Shown here: in pieces, positions 1 to 8,224 of the stretch
How positions within the stretch are numbered: position 1 is the stretch's first letter
How the letters are laid out: every line of letters begins with the position of its first letter
Assembly: GCF_027214005.1 (NCBI RefSeq)
Contig: NZ_JAPWGY010000010.1
Span: 31,658 to 95,657, forward strand
Reading direction: 5' to 3'
DNA: 64,000 nt
Source of the DNA: Kiloniella laminariae
GTDB taxonomy: Bacteria; Pseudomonadota; Alphaproteobacteria; Kiloniellales; Kiloniellaceae
Program-made: the position numbers and the translations under genes
Notes under the pieces: model-generated
The model's database searches: none
Told to the model about the DNA's origin: nothing
Seen by the model: the letters and a program-made list of their open reading frames with translations, nothing else

Positions 1-1723
1 TTTGAACGACCCCGCCAGCAACGGCACCAACAGCATTGGTTACCTCGGCATGCTCTGGCACCGAGAGCCTGGTGTTGAGGCGTTTGGCAACATCTGGATA
101 ATACGTGGCTGCCGGGGCTCCAATGGCGACTATAGGCCGTCCAAGCTGAAGACTGAAGTTGATCAGGGGTGACTTTTTTTCGGCCTGTTTGTCACGCAGA
201 GCATTGTCGATCAGGTTTTGTCCAAGTTGCTGCTCTTTACTGAGAGGTGGATAACCTTCTTCGGACATGGCAGATTCAAGAATGGTTGTTCCCGAACGGG
301 TGACGGTTTTTTCGTAAATTTTTTCGGCCAGTTCTTTTACCGTGACATTCCGGAAAATGTTCTCTCGGTTGGCGAAACGAAGGAAAAGCTGAGCAGAGAG
401 TTCTGCCCCCTTAACGTCCCATGATTGATGACGATTTAACAAATGGCTGGCATCACTGGGGGTTAGGCCCGAATAGATAACCAGCCCACGATCAACAAGC
501 CGCTGTAGGGGCGGGATCATGGCAGGTCTTTCGGCCAATTCATTCAAAGCGACAGGACCATCTTTCAGGAGAGTCCAGATCTCTGCCTCCATGCGGGAGA
601 GGCTGGTTTCGCCCGTGTCGAGCTTGCGAAGGCGCAGAACAAAACGTCCATCTGTCGGACGAATACGGTCTGACTTCAATTGCTTCTGCATGACATCGAG
701 AACTTCTGGACACTGCAGAGCCAGCAAGCTGATCGGTTGAACCCGTCTGGGACCAACAGTAAGCTTGGCCTTGCCCAATTCAAGGGTCACTTCACTGTCA
801 CCCCCGAGGCCGAAGGTGTGAACGGCCACAGCCTCGACCATTGTACGCCATCCTCCAACCAGAGCACCCTGATCATTCAAGAGAGGTTGTCCGTCTTCAA
901 GAATTGCAATGTCCGTTGTTGTTCCCCCCATGTCGACCACGAAAACATCTTTTTCCCCCGAGAGAAAATGTGCTCCGACAACAGAGGCGGCGGGACCGGA
1001 AAGAATGGTTTCTACTGGTCGGTTAAGCGCAGTTTCAGCTGTAATAAGCGATCCATCCCCCTTGACGACCATTAAAGGTGCTTTGATATTTTTTTGTTCC
1101 AGCATGGTGCCAACAGCCAGGATCAACTGTTGAAGCTGAGGAATCAGACGGGCATTGAGAACAGCGGTCAAAGCACGGCGAGGGGCGTCAAGACTGGAGG
1201 TGAGTTCATGCGCGCAGGTCACAGGCAATCCTGTTTCTTCGCGAATTAGCGTTCTTACAGTTTCTTCATGGGCTGCATTTCGTACTGAAAAATAACCCGC
1301 CACGGCAAAGGCAGCTACCTTTGGGCCTTGTTCCTGTACCGTTTTCCTGACGAGTTCAATATCCAGTGGAGCTTGCTCATCCCCCATAGACGTATGACCG
1401 CCCCGAACAAAAACATAAGGATTTTTGCCGATGGCTTCGCCAAGATTGGAGCGCATCAGAGAACCTTCATCGTAACCGATCATGATAAGGCACACGGGAC
1501 TGCCATGAGATTCAACAATCGCATTGGTGGCCAGGGTTGTCGAAAGGGAAACCATCCGGATTTCCTCACCGCTCCCAGGCAAGATGGCATCTACGGCCTT
1601 GCATATACCAATAGAAAGATCGTGTTTTGTTGTCAGGGACTTGGAGGTTTTGAGGACACCGTCTTCTTCAGTGAAAAGAACAGCATCGGTGTAGGTTCCC
1701 CCGGTATCAATCCCCAGCAGCAT
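1..1723 (-). CDS. Hydantoinase/oxoprolinase subunit A family protein (HyuA-like), C-terminus beyond window
   Basis: The reading frame is open from an ATG at 1723 to the left edge, giving about 574 residues without the natural stop. The N-terminus carries the ASKHA phosphate-binding motif GIDTGGTYTDAV, and a second one, VVDMGGTTTDIAIL, lies near residue 262. Both are typical of the ATP-dependent hydantoinase/5-oxoprolinase A subunit, which hydrolyses cyclic amides such as hydantoins or 5-oxoproline in the cytoplasm. The family is usually about 650-700 residues, so roughly the last 100 are missing. A HyuB partner would be expected beyond position 1. The exact substrate cannot be read from the sequence. 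The family call is firm. Confidence 0.88.
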   Translation of the reverse strand, partial: MLLGIDTGGTYTDAVLFTEEDGVLKTSKSLTTKHDLSIGICKAVDAILPGSGEEIRMVSLSTTLATNAIVESHGSPVCLIMIGYDEGSLMRSNLGEAIGKNPYVFVRGGHTSMGDEQAPLDIELVRKTVQEQGPKVAAFAVAGYFSVRNAAHEETVRTLIREETGLPVTCAHELTSSLDAPRRALTAVLNARLIPQLQQLILAVGTMLEQKNIKAPLMVVKGDGSLITAETALNRPVETILSGPAASVVGAHFLSGEKDVFVVDMGGTTTDIAILEDGQPLLNDQGALVGGWRTMVEAVAVHTFGLGGDSEVTLELGKAKLTVGPRRVQPISLLALQCPEVLDVMQKQLKSDRIRPTDGRFVLRLRKLDTGETSLSRMEAEIWTLLKDGPVALNELAERPAMIPPLQRLVDRGLVIYSGLTPSDASHLLNRHQSWDVKGAELSAQLFLRFANRENIFRNVTVKELAEKIYEKTVTRSGTTILESAMSEEGYPPLSKEQQLGQNLIDNALRDKQAEKKSPLINFSLQLGRPIVAIGAPAATYYPDVAKRLNTRLSVPEHAEVTNAVGAVAGGVVQ

Positions 1724-1847
1724 TATCAATCCTTTCACTTGCCCGACAGGTAACGATTCGCATAAAGCAGTGGCAAAGTCCTAGCAAATAACCCGGATAA
1801 TTACTGTACTAAAAACGACGAGGACCCAAGACGCAGAAAGATAAAAA

Positions 1848-2753
1848 CTATTTTTTCCATTTTATAAGGCCCAGCGCGCCAACCATGCCGATGGTAACAA
1901 CACAAACCCCGGCAAACTCCAGTACTGAAAGACTTTCGCCAAGGATTGGATAGGCAAGCAGGACAGCTATACCGGGAACCAGTGCGGCAAAGACCGCACC
2001 ACGGGCGGCCCCCAACAGCGAGACGGCCTTGGTATAGAACAGCAAGGCTAGAAAAGCAGAACCAACACCCTGAAAAAGCGCCTGAAAAATAACCTCGTTT
2101 CCCGGAGCGGTAAATATTTTGGGTTCGCCAAGGGTAAAATATAACGGCAGATAGAGAATCATGGAAATGACGGCAACAAGGGCTGTTGCATGCAAAGGGT
2201 CAGCCTTGAAATATTTGCTGCCGACGGTGTAACAGGCCCAACAGGCTCCTCCAGCCACAAACAGTAGATCTCCGACCCATTGATCTTGTCTCTGGCTCGA
2301 GATCAGGGCCTGTCCTCCCAAAAGCGCAACGCCAAGGATAATCACGATCAGGCCGATAATCCGGGTGCGATCCGGGCGATCACCTAAAATCAGCCAGCTG
2401 CCGATTGTCGAGATTGTCATCATAGAGCTGGGGGCGATAATTCCCATGTGGCTGGCCGGAGCATAGGTCATACCAGCAACAGTAATCAGCATGTAGGGAA
2501 CGCCAGCACCAAAGGCGAGAATGAGTGCACCAATCCAACCGATCCCCCGCACGCCCCGCTTTATAATCAGTGGCAGCAGGAGAACTCCTGCCACGCCAAA
2601 ACGCAGGGCCGTGATGTCGTAGGCGGTCAAGGTCTGTTCCCTGAGGCCCAGGCTGGACACCACGGGCCAGGCACCCCAGAGAAGTGCGGCAAGCAAACCA
2701 TAACAGATCCCGGGCACAGCCGGATTGTTTTCGACCTTTAGACTGGCGAACAT
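1848..2753 (-). CDS. DMT-superfamily (EamA) transporter
   Basis: This 301-residue hydrophobic protein has about ten predicted membrane segments in two EamA repeats (roughly residues 15-145 and 160-295). The first repeat has the typical LLAALLWGAWPVV start and the family's ILGDRPDRTRIIGL between-helix pattern. DMT proteins of this type usually export amino acids or other small metabolites across the inner membrane. It is transcribed divergently from an Lrp/AsnC regulator 154 bp away, a common arrangement for amino-acid exporters under a dedicated regulator. The start ATG at 2753 is the first in-frame start before the membrane segment. Substrate unknown. Confidence 0.87.
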   Translation of the reverse strand: MFASLKVENNPAVPGICYGLLAALLWGAWPVVSSLGLREQTLTAYDITALRFGVAGVLLLPLIIKRGVRGIGWIGALILAFGAGVPYMLITVAGMTYAPASHMGIIAPSSMMTISTIGSWLILGDRPDRTRIIGLIVIILGVALLGGQALISSQRQDQWVGDLLFVAGGACWACYTVGSKYFKADPLHATALVAVISMILYLPLYFTLGEPKIFTAPGNEVIFQALFQGVGSAFLALLFYTKAVSLLGAARGAVFAALVPGIAVLLAYPILGESLSVLEFAGVCVVTIGMVGALGLIKWKK

Positions 2754-2872
2754 AGTATTATACCTGAAGTTAGCGGGAAGGGCTTTGCCCAGAGCAGAAC
2801 AGGAAGTAGGTTAGGATAGATTGATTGAGGATATACTGCATTAGACATCAAGTTCGGGTATAAATTATGCAA

Positions 2873-2884
2873 AATATCGATATT
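2873..2884. promoter_or_regulatory. Palindrome in the divergent exporter/Lrp promoter region
   Basis: AATATCGATATT is a perfect 12-bp palindrome, 24 bp upstream of the Lrp-type regulator start and within the 154-bp region shared with the divergent EamA transporter. It is a plausible binding site for that regulator. No binding motif is known to me for this particular protein, so the assignment is inference. Confidence 0.35.
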
Positions 2885-2907
2885 CTGAGGGTAAAATCGG
2901 TGATGCC

Positions 2908-3369
2908 ATGGAAATAGATGGTTTTGATCGTTCTATTTTGCGGTGCCTGCAGCAGAGTACCCGTTTTACCTCTGAGCAAATCGCCGAGAAAGTTGGCCTC
3001 TCGGCAACAGCCTGTCAACGCCGGATCAAACGCTTGCGTGATACTGGGGCAATTGAACGGGAAGTCGCTGTATTATCCCCGGGGGCTGTGGGAAATCAAC
3101 TGACGCTGTTGGTTCAGATTGTTGTCAAACGGGGACGCTCAGATGTTATCGATGCCTTTAAACGCGACATGCAGGCTCTTCCCGAAGTACAGCAATGTTA
3201 TTATGTGACCGGATCTTTCGACTTTATTATGATTGTGACAGCTTCGGATATTACCGAGTATGAGCATTTCACTCGACGGGCATTTTTTGACAATCCGTGT
3301 ATTCAGGAATTTACCACGACGGTGGTAATGGAGCGGGTAAAGGTCGGTCTGGAATATCCCGTAAAGTAA
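2908..3369 (+). CDS. Lrp/AsnC family transcriptional regulator
   Basis: The protein has 153 residues, the usual length for the family. An N-terminal winged helix-turn-helix (about residues 5-55, with QIAEKVGLSATACQRRIKRL) is followed by a RAM/AsnC ligand-binding domain (about 65-145). It binds DNA as an oligomer in response to an amino acid. The divergent neighbour is an EamA exporter, so control of that exporter is the likely role. The effector is unknown. The ATG at 2908 places the HTH at the expected distance from the N-terminus. Confidence 0.92.
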   Translation: MEIDGFDRSILRCLQQSTRFTSEQIAEKVGLSATACQRRIKRLRDTGAIEREVAVLSPGAVGNQLTLLVQIVVKRGRSDVIDAFKRDMQALPEVQQCYYVTGSFDFIMIVTASDITEYEHFTRRAFFDNPCIQEFTTTVVMERVKVGLEYPVK

Positions 3370-3429
3370 TTCCTTTACCTTCAGGCCCACTGTTTTTTTG
3401 AACATAAAGGTATTCGGGACATATATGGA

Positions 3430-4068
3430 TTACGTCCCCCAAAATTCATTCCACTCGGATGATACTGATAAAACCTTTGCCATTGCCTGATATCCCTTTG
3501 CATTGGAATGCAGGCCGTCGTTTTCGTTTAAACCGGCCAGATATTCCGGACTGTTTTGCAAGAGAGAGAACAGGTCGATATAAGGGATTTTTTCTTCAAC
3601 ACAGACGTGTTGATAGCCTTCGGAGCCAGTCGCGAGGGTTTGGTTGTTAAAATAAAACATCATATTTGTCAGAGGCGAGAGTACCGGCATTTTTGTTTCT
3701 TCTACCGGTGTTGGCCCCAGAGCCAGAACCGGGGCCACTTCTCTGAGGCGCAGAGCCAACTCGCGGAATTGTTTGAAGGCCCGATGGGGCGGTGTTCTCG
3801 GCAGATTGCCATCCAGAGTTGCGAAATCATTTGATCCTGAGGCAAAGACAATCCCGATATCTGTAGAATTGCCAAGCCGTGCCAAACACTCTTCGACCGC
3901 CCGTTTTGCGATTTCCCGAATGGTTTGTCCTCTGACACCAAGATTATAATGAATGAAATCCCTGCCCCTTTTGCTTTCCAGTAAAGCGAGGCGGCCGGGC
4001 AGCCCCAGCTTTTCACTGTCGCCCATGCCTTCCATAACGGAAGCACCAACAAAACATATCCGCTTCAT
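3430..4068 (-). CDS. SGNH/GDSL-type hydrolase
   Basis: 212 residues with the SGNH blocks in order: block I FVGASVMEGMG near residue 6 (nucleophile Ser), a Gly in the GVRGQT segment (block II), FASGSNDF near residue 75 (block III Asn), and DGLHSNAKGY near residue 184 (block V Asp and His). This predicts a serine esterase or lipase-like hydrolase acting on acyl or acetyl esters. No signal peptide is evident, so a cytoplasmic location is likely. It stands alone with 266 bp upstream before the next gene. The substrate cannot be inferred. Confidence 0.82.
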   Translation of the reverse strand: MKRICFVGASVMEGMGDSEKLGLPGRLALLESKRGRDFIHYNLGVRGQTIREIAKRAVEECLARLGNSTDIGIVFASGSNDFATLDGNLPRTPPHRAFKQFRELALRLREVAPVLALGPTPVEETKMPVLSPLTNMMFYFNNQTLATGSEGYQHVCVEEKIPYIDLFSLLQNSPEYLAGLNENDGLHSNAKGYQAMAKVLSVSSEWNEFWGT

Positions 4069-4334
4069 AAGGTATTCTTCATAGACTTGACACTCGATAC
4101 GCTTAAATCGCTCATTTCATTTCTCTGCCATAAAAACATAAATATCTCAAAATTTATAACTCACAACAGTAGCTTACAATTTTTTATACATATAAACGGC
4201 TGGATCACATCTACACGCATCGTTGAGGCCCTGAGCAAACCACGGAATAACACCTGTGGTTTCGACTTAAATCATTGTGAGATCTTGATCCTTGGTTAGC
4301 TCTACCACCTCCACCATTAGAATTTTGGCGACAT
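4069..4334. other. Intergenic region with an inverted repeat
   Basis: No gene is supported in these 266 bp. The only clear structure is AAACCAC (4237-4243) facing GTGGTTT (4256-4262), a perfect 7-bp stem with a 12-base loop and no following T-run. The part nearest 4069 should hold the promoter of the GDSL hydrolase. The triplet-rich stretch near 4300-4318 recalls a tRNA 3' end but has no T-arm, so it was not called. Confidence 0.4.
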
Positions 4335-5105
4335 TTAGAATTTCCAGATCAACAATCTTGTTTTTCGCTGATCATTCAACTGAATGACCTGGTGCGGGGG
4401 ATGGTCAGGAACATCGAAAGAATTACTGATCAACAAAGCGCCGCTTTTCAATTCACGGGCTGCTTTCTCATATACTCTTGGCATCGGTTCGGGTGAGAGG
4501 AAGCAGTAGATGACATCCTGAGATGAAAAATCCATCTGCCAATAGTCCCCATATCGACAGGTGATGTTTGGCGATCTGCTTATCTTTTGCCAAAGCCAGG
4601 AGATCACATAGGGGACTGGTGCATTTTCAACACCTGTGAACTGCCCTCGTGGATGTTTCCTGGCCAGATACATGAGCGTACCACCAATGCCACTGCCAAT
4701 ATCGACAAAAGAAAAACCCTCCTTGTCCGGCAACAGCTCTGAAAGTCCTTCCCAGGTTTTTCTATTGGTCAGGTAGAGGGGAACGCGCTCGCTGCCCACA
4801 TTCCAGAACACAGCCAGACAAAGGATAAAGGCAACAAGATATACCCAGGCAGGAAGGGCTAATCCACTGGCGATAAAAAGAGCCAGGGGGAAGAAAAAAT
4901 TGATAAAACTCCACCAGACGGGCAGTGAAAAAAGACCCACTCCCAAAATAGCGGCAAGCGTTCCCCAAAGAACCGGAAGCAGCCATAATCCCACGCCTGT
5001 TTGCGTCAGAAGTGGAACGGTTTTCCAGAAAAAAAGAGCGAGCCCGGCTGCAACAATCTGGGTTAATAATGCTTTTGGAGCTGGCTTTCGGAAGAAGGCT
5101 CTCAT
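4335..5105 (-). CDS. Membrane-anchored class I SAM-dependent methyltransferase
   Basis: 256 residues. The first 105 or so hold about four hydrophobic segments (from about residue 12 to 105). After these comes a Rossmann-type methyltransferase domain with the SAM motif VDIGSGIGGTLMYLARKHP near residue 134 and an acidic strand end (TGVENAP). It probably methylates a membrane-associated or cytoplasmic substrate at the inner membrane face. Its ATG overlaps the stop of the upstream desulfhydrase-like gene (ATGA), so the two are translationally coupled. The catalytic domain is short (about 150 residues) and the substrate is not recognisable. Confidence 0.75.
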   Translation of the reverse strand: MRAFFRKPAPKALLTQIVAAGLALFFWKTVPLLTQTGVGLWLLPVLWGTLAAILGVGLFSLPVWWSFINFFFPLALFIASGLALPAWVYLVAFILCLAVFWNVGSERVPLYLTNRKTWEGLSELLPDKEGFSFVDIGSGIGGTLMYLARKHPRGQFTGVENAPVPYVISWLWQKISRSPNITCRYGDYWQMDFSSQDVIYCFLSPEPMPRVYEKAARELKSGALLISNSFDVPDHPPHQVIQLNDQRKTRLLIWKF

Positions 5106-6124
5106 AGGTTCTGTTCTGTGGCTCGGGGCGTAAAGAGCGAAGGATAAGCTCCAATTGCCTGTGCACCGCCTGTGTGAAGAAAAATCACGTTATCCGATTT
5201 TTGGAAACGCTTTTGGCGGATATGATCAATAAGGCCGGCAAAGGCTTTGGCACTATAGACCGGATCCAGCAAAATGCCTTCTGTCCGTGCCAGAAGTTCC
5301 ATGGCCTCCTGTCCTGCCTGAGTAGGCAAGCCATAGCTTGTGCCACCATAGCCTGTAATCACCTCAAGATCATGATCAGGATCCCAGCGTTCAAAACGGC
5401 CCAGTTTTTCCAAAACTCTGGGGACGATTCCCTTTATTGCTTCGGTTACAGGTCCGGCTTTGCCATCAACTTCAATCCCGATAACGGGGAAGGGACGCTT
5501 GGCGCTGATCAATCCGGCGATCAGACCTGCCTGTGTTCCGCCGCTCGAAGTCGCATGATAGATGGAACAGGGAGAAAGCTTCAACTGGCGACATTGTTCG
5601 AGAAGTTCCATTGTTGCTGTCGCATAGCCAAGAGCGCCGGTTGCATTGGAGCCGCCAACCGGAATGATATAAGGCACTTTCCCACTGGATTTCAGCTTAT
5701 CAGCCAGATCTTCCATCACCTGATCCCGATCTGTTCCTGCAGGATGAAGCGACACCTTTGCCCCCAGAAGATAATCAAGCGCCATATTTCCGGAAGTCTG
5801 ATAGGCGGGGTCAGCCCAGTCAACGTTTCTGACCAGAACGAGATGACAATCCAGTCCGAAACGGGCTGCTGCCGCAGCGGTTTGCCGGACATGATTTGAT
5901 TGCACTCCCCCGGCAGTGATAATGCTGTCAGCTCCCTTTTCCAGAGCATCGGCAATCAGAAATTCAAGTTTTCGGGTTTTGTTGCCCCCTCCGGCCAAGC
6001 CAGTACAGTCATCGCGCTTTATCAGTATTCGTGGACCACCCAACAGATCGGACAAACGATCAAGAGGCTGCAAAGGGGTCGGAAGAAAAGCGAGAGAGAT
6101 GGAGGGGTTGAATTCGGTCAACAT
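5102..6124 (-). CDS. D-cysteine desulfhydrase / ACC deaminase family PLP enzyme, desulfhydrase-like
   Basis: 340 residues, normal for the family. The PLP lysine lies in GGGNKTRKLEFLIAD (about residue 51), followed by the substrate loop GGVQSNHVRQTAAAAA and the phosphate loop TSSGGTQAGLIAG. Two positions separate ACC deaminase (Glu and Leu) from D-cysteine desulfhydrase (Thr and Thr). Here they read Ser in DPVYSAKA and Thr in HTGG, which favours a desulfhydrase-type activity: D-cysteine to pyruvate, sulfide and ammonia. The stop overlaps the next gene's ATG, linking it to the membrane methyltransferase. The substrate remains a family-based inference. Confidence 0.82.
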   Translation of the reverse strand: MLTEFNPSISLAFLPTPLQPLDRLSDLLGGPRILIKRDDCTGLAGGGNKTRKLEFLIADALEKGADSIITAGGVQSNHVRQTAAAAARFGLDCHLVLVRNVDWADPAYQTSGNMALDYLLGAKVSLHPAGTDRDQVMEDLADKLKSSGKVPYIIPVGGSNATGALGYATATMELLEQCRQLKLSPCSIYHATSSGGTQAGLIAGLISAKRPFPVIGIEVDGKAGPVTEAIKGIVPRVLEKLGRFERWDPDHDLEVITGYGGTSYGLPTQAGQEAMELLARTEGILLDPVYSAKAFAGLIDHIRQKRFQKSDNVIFLHTGGAQAIGAYPSLFTPRATEQNL

Positions 6125-6224
6125 GGCGAACCCGTTAATTGGAAAGAAACAGGTTCATTGTTAGCCGGGAAGAGGGGGGGTGTAAACATAATCCCCATAT
6201 GTTTACCAACTGTCCAAAAACAAC

Positions 6225-6250
6225 AAAGGGAGCCAAGACAGGCTCCCTTT
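6225..6250 (-). terminator. Rho-independent terminator of ppa
   Basis: AAAGGGAGCC (6225-6234) and GGCTCCCTTT (6241-6250) form a perfect 10-bp stem with a 6-base loop. Read on the minus strand it is followed by a T-rich tract (rc of 6207-6224). It lies 30 bp beyond the ppa stop codon. Confidence 0.85.
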
Positions 6251-6279
6251 ATCAAATCAACAGATTGAATATTGCTTAG

Positions 6280-6804
6280 TTATTTCGCAGCGTTATCAAT
6301 CGCCTGCTGGATCATCTTGGCAGCAACATCTGCGCCTTCCCAGCCTTTGACCTTAACCCACTTGCCGCTTTCCAGATCTTTATAATGTTCAAAGAAATGA
6401 CCGATCTGGGCAATGAGGTTTTCAGGAAGATCTGTGTATTCCTTGATGTTCTTGTAATTTGGATCCAGCTTGGTCACAGGAACAGCGAGGATCTTTTCGT
6501 CCTGGCCAGCTTCGTCTTCCATTACCAGGACCCCGACCGGACGGACACGAATGACAGCGCCGGGAAGGATCGGCAGCGAGCCAACCACGAGAACGTCTGC
6601 AGGATCACCATCATCAGAAAGGGTATGCGGCACAAACCCGTAGTTACAGGGATAGTGCATCGGTGTGTGAAGGAAACGATCCACCTCAATCGCACCGGAC
6701 TCTTTGTCCAGTTCGTATTTGACCGAAGAGTGAAGTGGAACTTCAATAACGACATTTACATCCCAAGGGGCGTCTTTGCCGATTGATACCTTGTTAATGT
6801 CCAT
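6280..6804 (-). CDS. ppa: Inorganic pyrophosphatase
   Basis: Soluble family I pyrophosphatase, 174 residues from the chosen start. It hydrolyses cytoplasmic pyrophosphate to phosphate and so pulls biosynthetic reactions forward. The hallmark metal-binding motif DGDPADVLV sits near residue 64, after MHYPCNYGFVP. The ATG at 6804 (MDINKVSIGKD) is preceded by an AGGAGA ribosome site at 6811-6816. A longer frame from 6831 exists but would bury that site. The gene is monocistronic, with a strong terminator 30 bp downstream. Confidence 0.96.
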   Translation of the reverse strand: MDINKVSIGKDAPWDVNVVIEVPLHSSVKYELDKESGAIEVDRFLHTPMHYPCNYGFVPHTLSDDGDPADVLVVGSLPILPGAVIRVRPVGVLVMEDEAGQDEKILAVPVTKLDPNYKNIKEYTDLPENLIAQIGHFFEHYKDLESGKWVKVKGWEGADVAAKMIQQAIDNAAK

Positions 6805-7005
6805 AAGACTTCTCCTAATAGCGTAGACCAAACCCTTGAAGGGGTCGGAAACCCGGGCTGCCAGCTATGTCAGACGAAGAGAAGGCAGCCGTTAAAAATC
6901 GGCCTATTAGGAGCCATGAAATCGCCGTTAACTCAAGTTCTTTTCGCACACGCGGTAAAGATTGTTGGTCGAGACCAGAAAAAGCGGTTGAAACAGGCCG
7001 AGAGG

Positions 7006-8037
7006 TTAATCAGTTAGCGCTTTGATCACCTTGTCTGTGGAGATATTCCGACCACTGAGAACTACGGCAATTTTTTTGCCTTTGATATCCCCAATTTTGC
7101 CATCACACAGCGCTGCAATAACCGTTGCACTTCCGCCTTCGATCACCAGACCCTCGTTTTCAAAAGTGTACCGCAAAGCGGGGGCCAGAGATGCCTCGCT
7201 AACCAGAACGGCTTCGTCCATGTAGTCTCTGATGTAGGGGAATGTATAGCGGTTATCCAGACCAATAGACCCGCCAAGGGCATCTGCCAGACTGGGGTGT
7301 TCGTCAACATTGACCGGCTTGCCAGCTTCAAGACTGCGGACCATACCCGGTTCTATTTCCATTGAGACACCAATAATCCGGGTATAGGAAGAAATTGATT
7401 TTGTTGCCAGGGCAATACCTGCGAGTAATCCACCGCCGGATAGGGGGGCCATAATGATTTCACAGTCTGGCATATCCTGCATGATCTCAAGACCGATCGT
7501 CCCCTGTCCGGTAATAATCGCCAGATCATCAAAAGCGGAAATCCAGACCAATCCCTTTTCACGGATCAAACGTTCGGCCTCTTCCTGGGCTTCATCCTGG
7601 CTGTTTCCCGCAACATGGACGTTAGCCCCATAGGATCTGATTGCTTCAACCTTGTTTTCAGGCACCAGAGTTGAAAGGCAAATCGTTGCCGCAATCCCCG
7701 TTTCTTGGGCAACCCGGGCGACCGCCCGCCCATGATTGCCACTGGAAACAGTAATGATGCCGCGTTTTCTTTCTTCTGCACTCAGTTGGAGAATGCGGTT
7801 TGCCGCTCCCCTGATTTTAAAGCTGCCGGTGTTCTGGAGATTTTCCAGCTTCAACCAGACTTCAGCGCCAGTCTGTTGCGAGAGAGCCCGGGAGTAAATC
7901 AAAGGTGTTCTGATGATATAGGGGGCAATCCTTTTGCTGGCCTGAAGCACATCAGCGGCAGAAACAGGACCTGTAAAAGCACCTTTGGTCAGAGATTTGT
8001 GAGCGGGGATAACAGGGCTCGAAATGGTACGGGGCAT
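7006..8037 (-). CDS. Fold-type II PLP-dependent dehydratase (threonine dehydratase / EutB / hydroxyaspartate dehydratase family)
   Basis: 343 residues. The PLP lysine is K74 in NTGSFKIRGA, with the SSGNHGRAVA substrate loop and the PLP phosphate loop PLSGGGLLAG. No C-terminal ACT domain follows, so it is a catabolic type rather than an allosteric IlvA. The family includes L-threonine/serine dehydratase, serine racemase, 3-hydroxyaspartate dehydratase and EutB of (hydroxy)ectoine breakdown. The pairing with an ornithine-cyclodeaminase-family gene 2 kb away resembles eutBC and bhcBD pairs. The eutDE or bhcAC partners are absent, so the substrate is left open. Confidence 0.85.
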   Translation of the reverse strand: MPRTISSPVIPAHKSLTKGAFTGPVSAADVLQASKRIAPYIIRTPLIYSRALSQQTGAEVWLKLENLQNTGSFKIRGAANRILQLSAEERKRGIITVSSGNHGRAVARVAQETGIAATICLSTLVPENKVEAIRSYGANVHVAGNSQDEAQEEAERLIREKGLVWISAFDDLAIITGQGTIGLEIMQDMPDCEIIMAPLSGGGLLAGIALATKSISSYTRIIGVSMEIEPGMVRSLEAGKPVNVDEHPSLADALGGSIGLDNRYTFPYIRDYMDEAVLVSEASLAPALRYTFENEGLVIEGGSATVIAALCDGKIGDIKGKKIAVVLSGRNISTDKVIKALTD

Positions 8038-8112
8038 TATCTGGTTATCCTGTTGTCTGTCGTGATTGGTTGGTCAGGATACTAAAACACGAAATATACT
8101 TATTGTCCAATA

Positions 8113-8128
8113 TAGACTTTATCGTCTA
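8113..8128. promoter_or_regulatory. Short inverted repeat between divergent dehydratase and aminotransferase genes
   Basis: TAGAC (8113-8117) and GTCTA (8124-8128) face each other across 6 bp in the AT-rich 187-bp divergent region. Another GTC half-element lies just upstream. This is a weak candidate operator for the DauR-like regulator encoded downstream. The assignment is inference. Confidence 0.25.
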
Positions 8129-8224
8129 ATTAATTTGTGTTACAGCTTTTAAGAAATCAAAAACAGCTCGGCTTTTTTCATTCAAACAAAAGCCTGAGAA
8201 GCTTTATGGGAAAGGTATTATTCC

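Noticed and set aside
218..1753. Several plus-strand frames of 60-140 codons at the left edge
   Set aside because: All lie inside the minus-strand HyuA-like frame, which has two ASKHA motifs and no stop across 574 codons.
4200..4320. Possible tRNA or tmRNA 3' end (CTCCACCA-like stretch near 4309-4318)
   Set aside because: No T-arm sequence, no acceptor-stem partner and no anticodon arm could be paired on either strand.
5174..5899. 241-codon plus-strand open frame
   Set aside because: Antisense to the D-cysteine desulfhydrase-like gene, which has clear family motifs; the plus-strand product shows none and is Cys/His/Ile-rich as expected of a shadow.
5102..6124. ACC (1-aminocyclopropane-1-carboxylate) deaminase
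   Set aside because: The two discriminating positions are Ser (DPVYSAKA) and Thr (HTGG) instead of the Glu and Leu expected for ACC deaminase.
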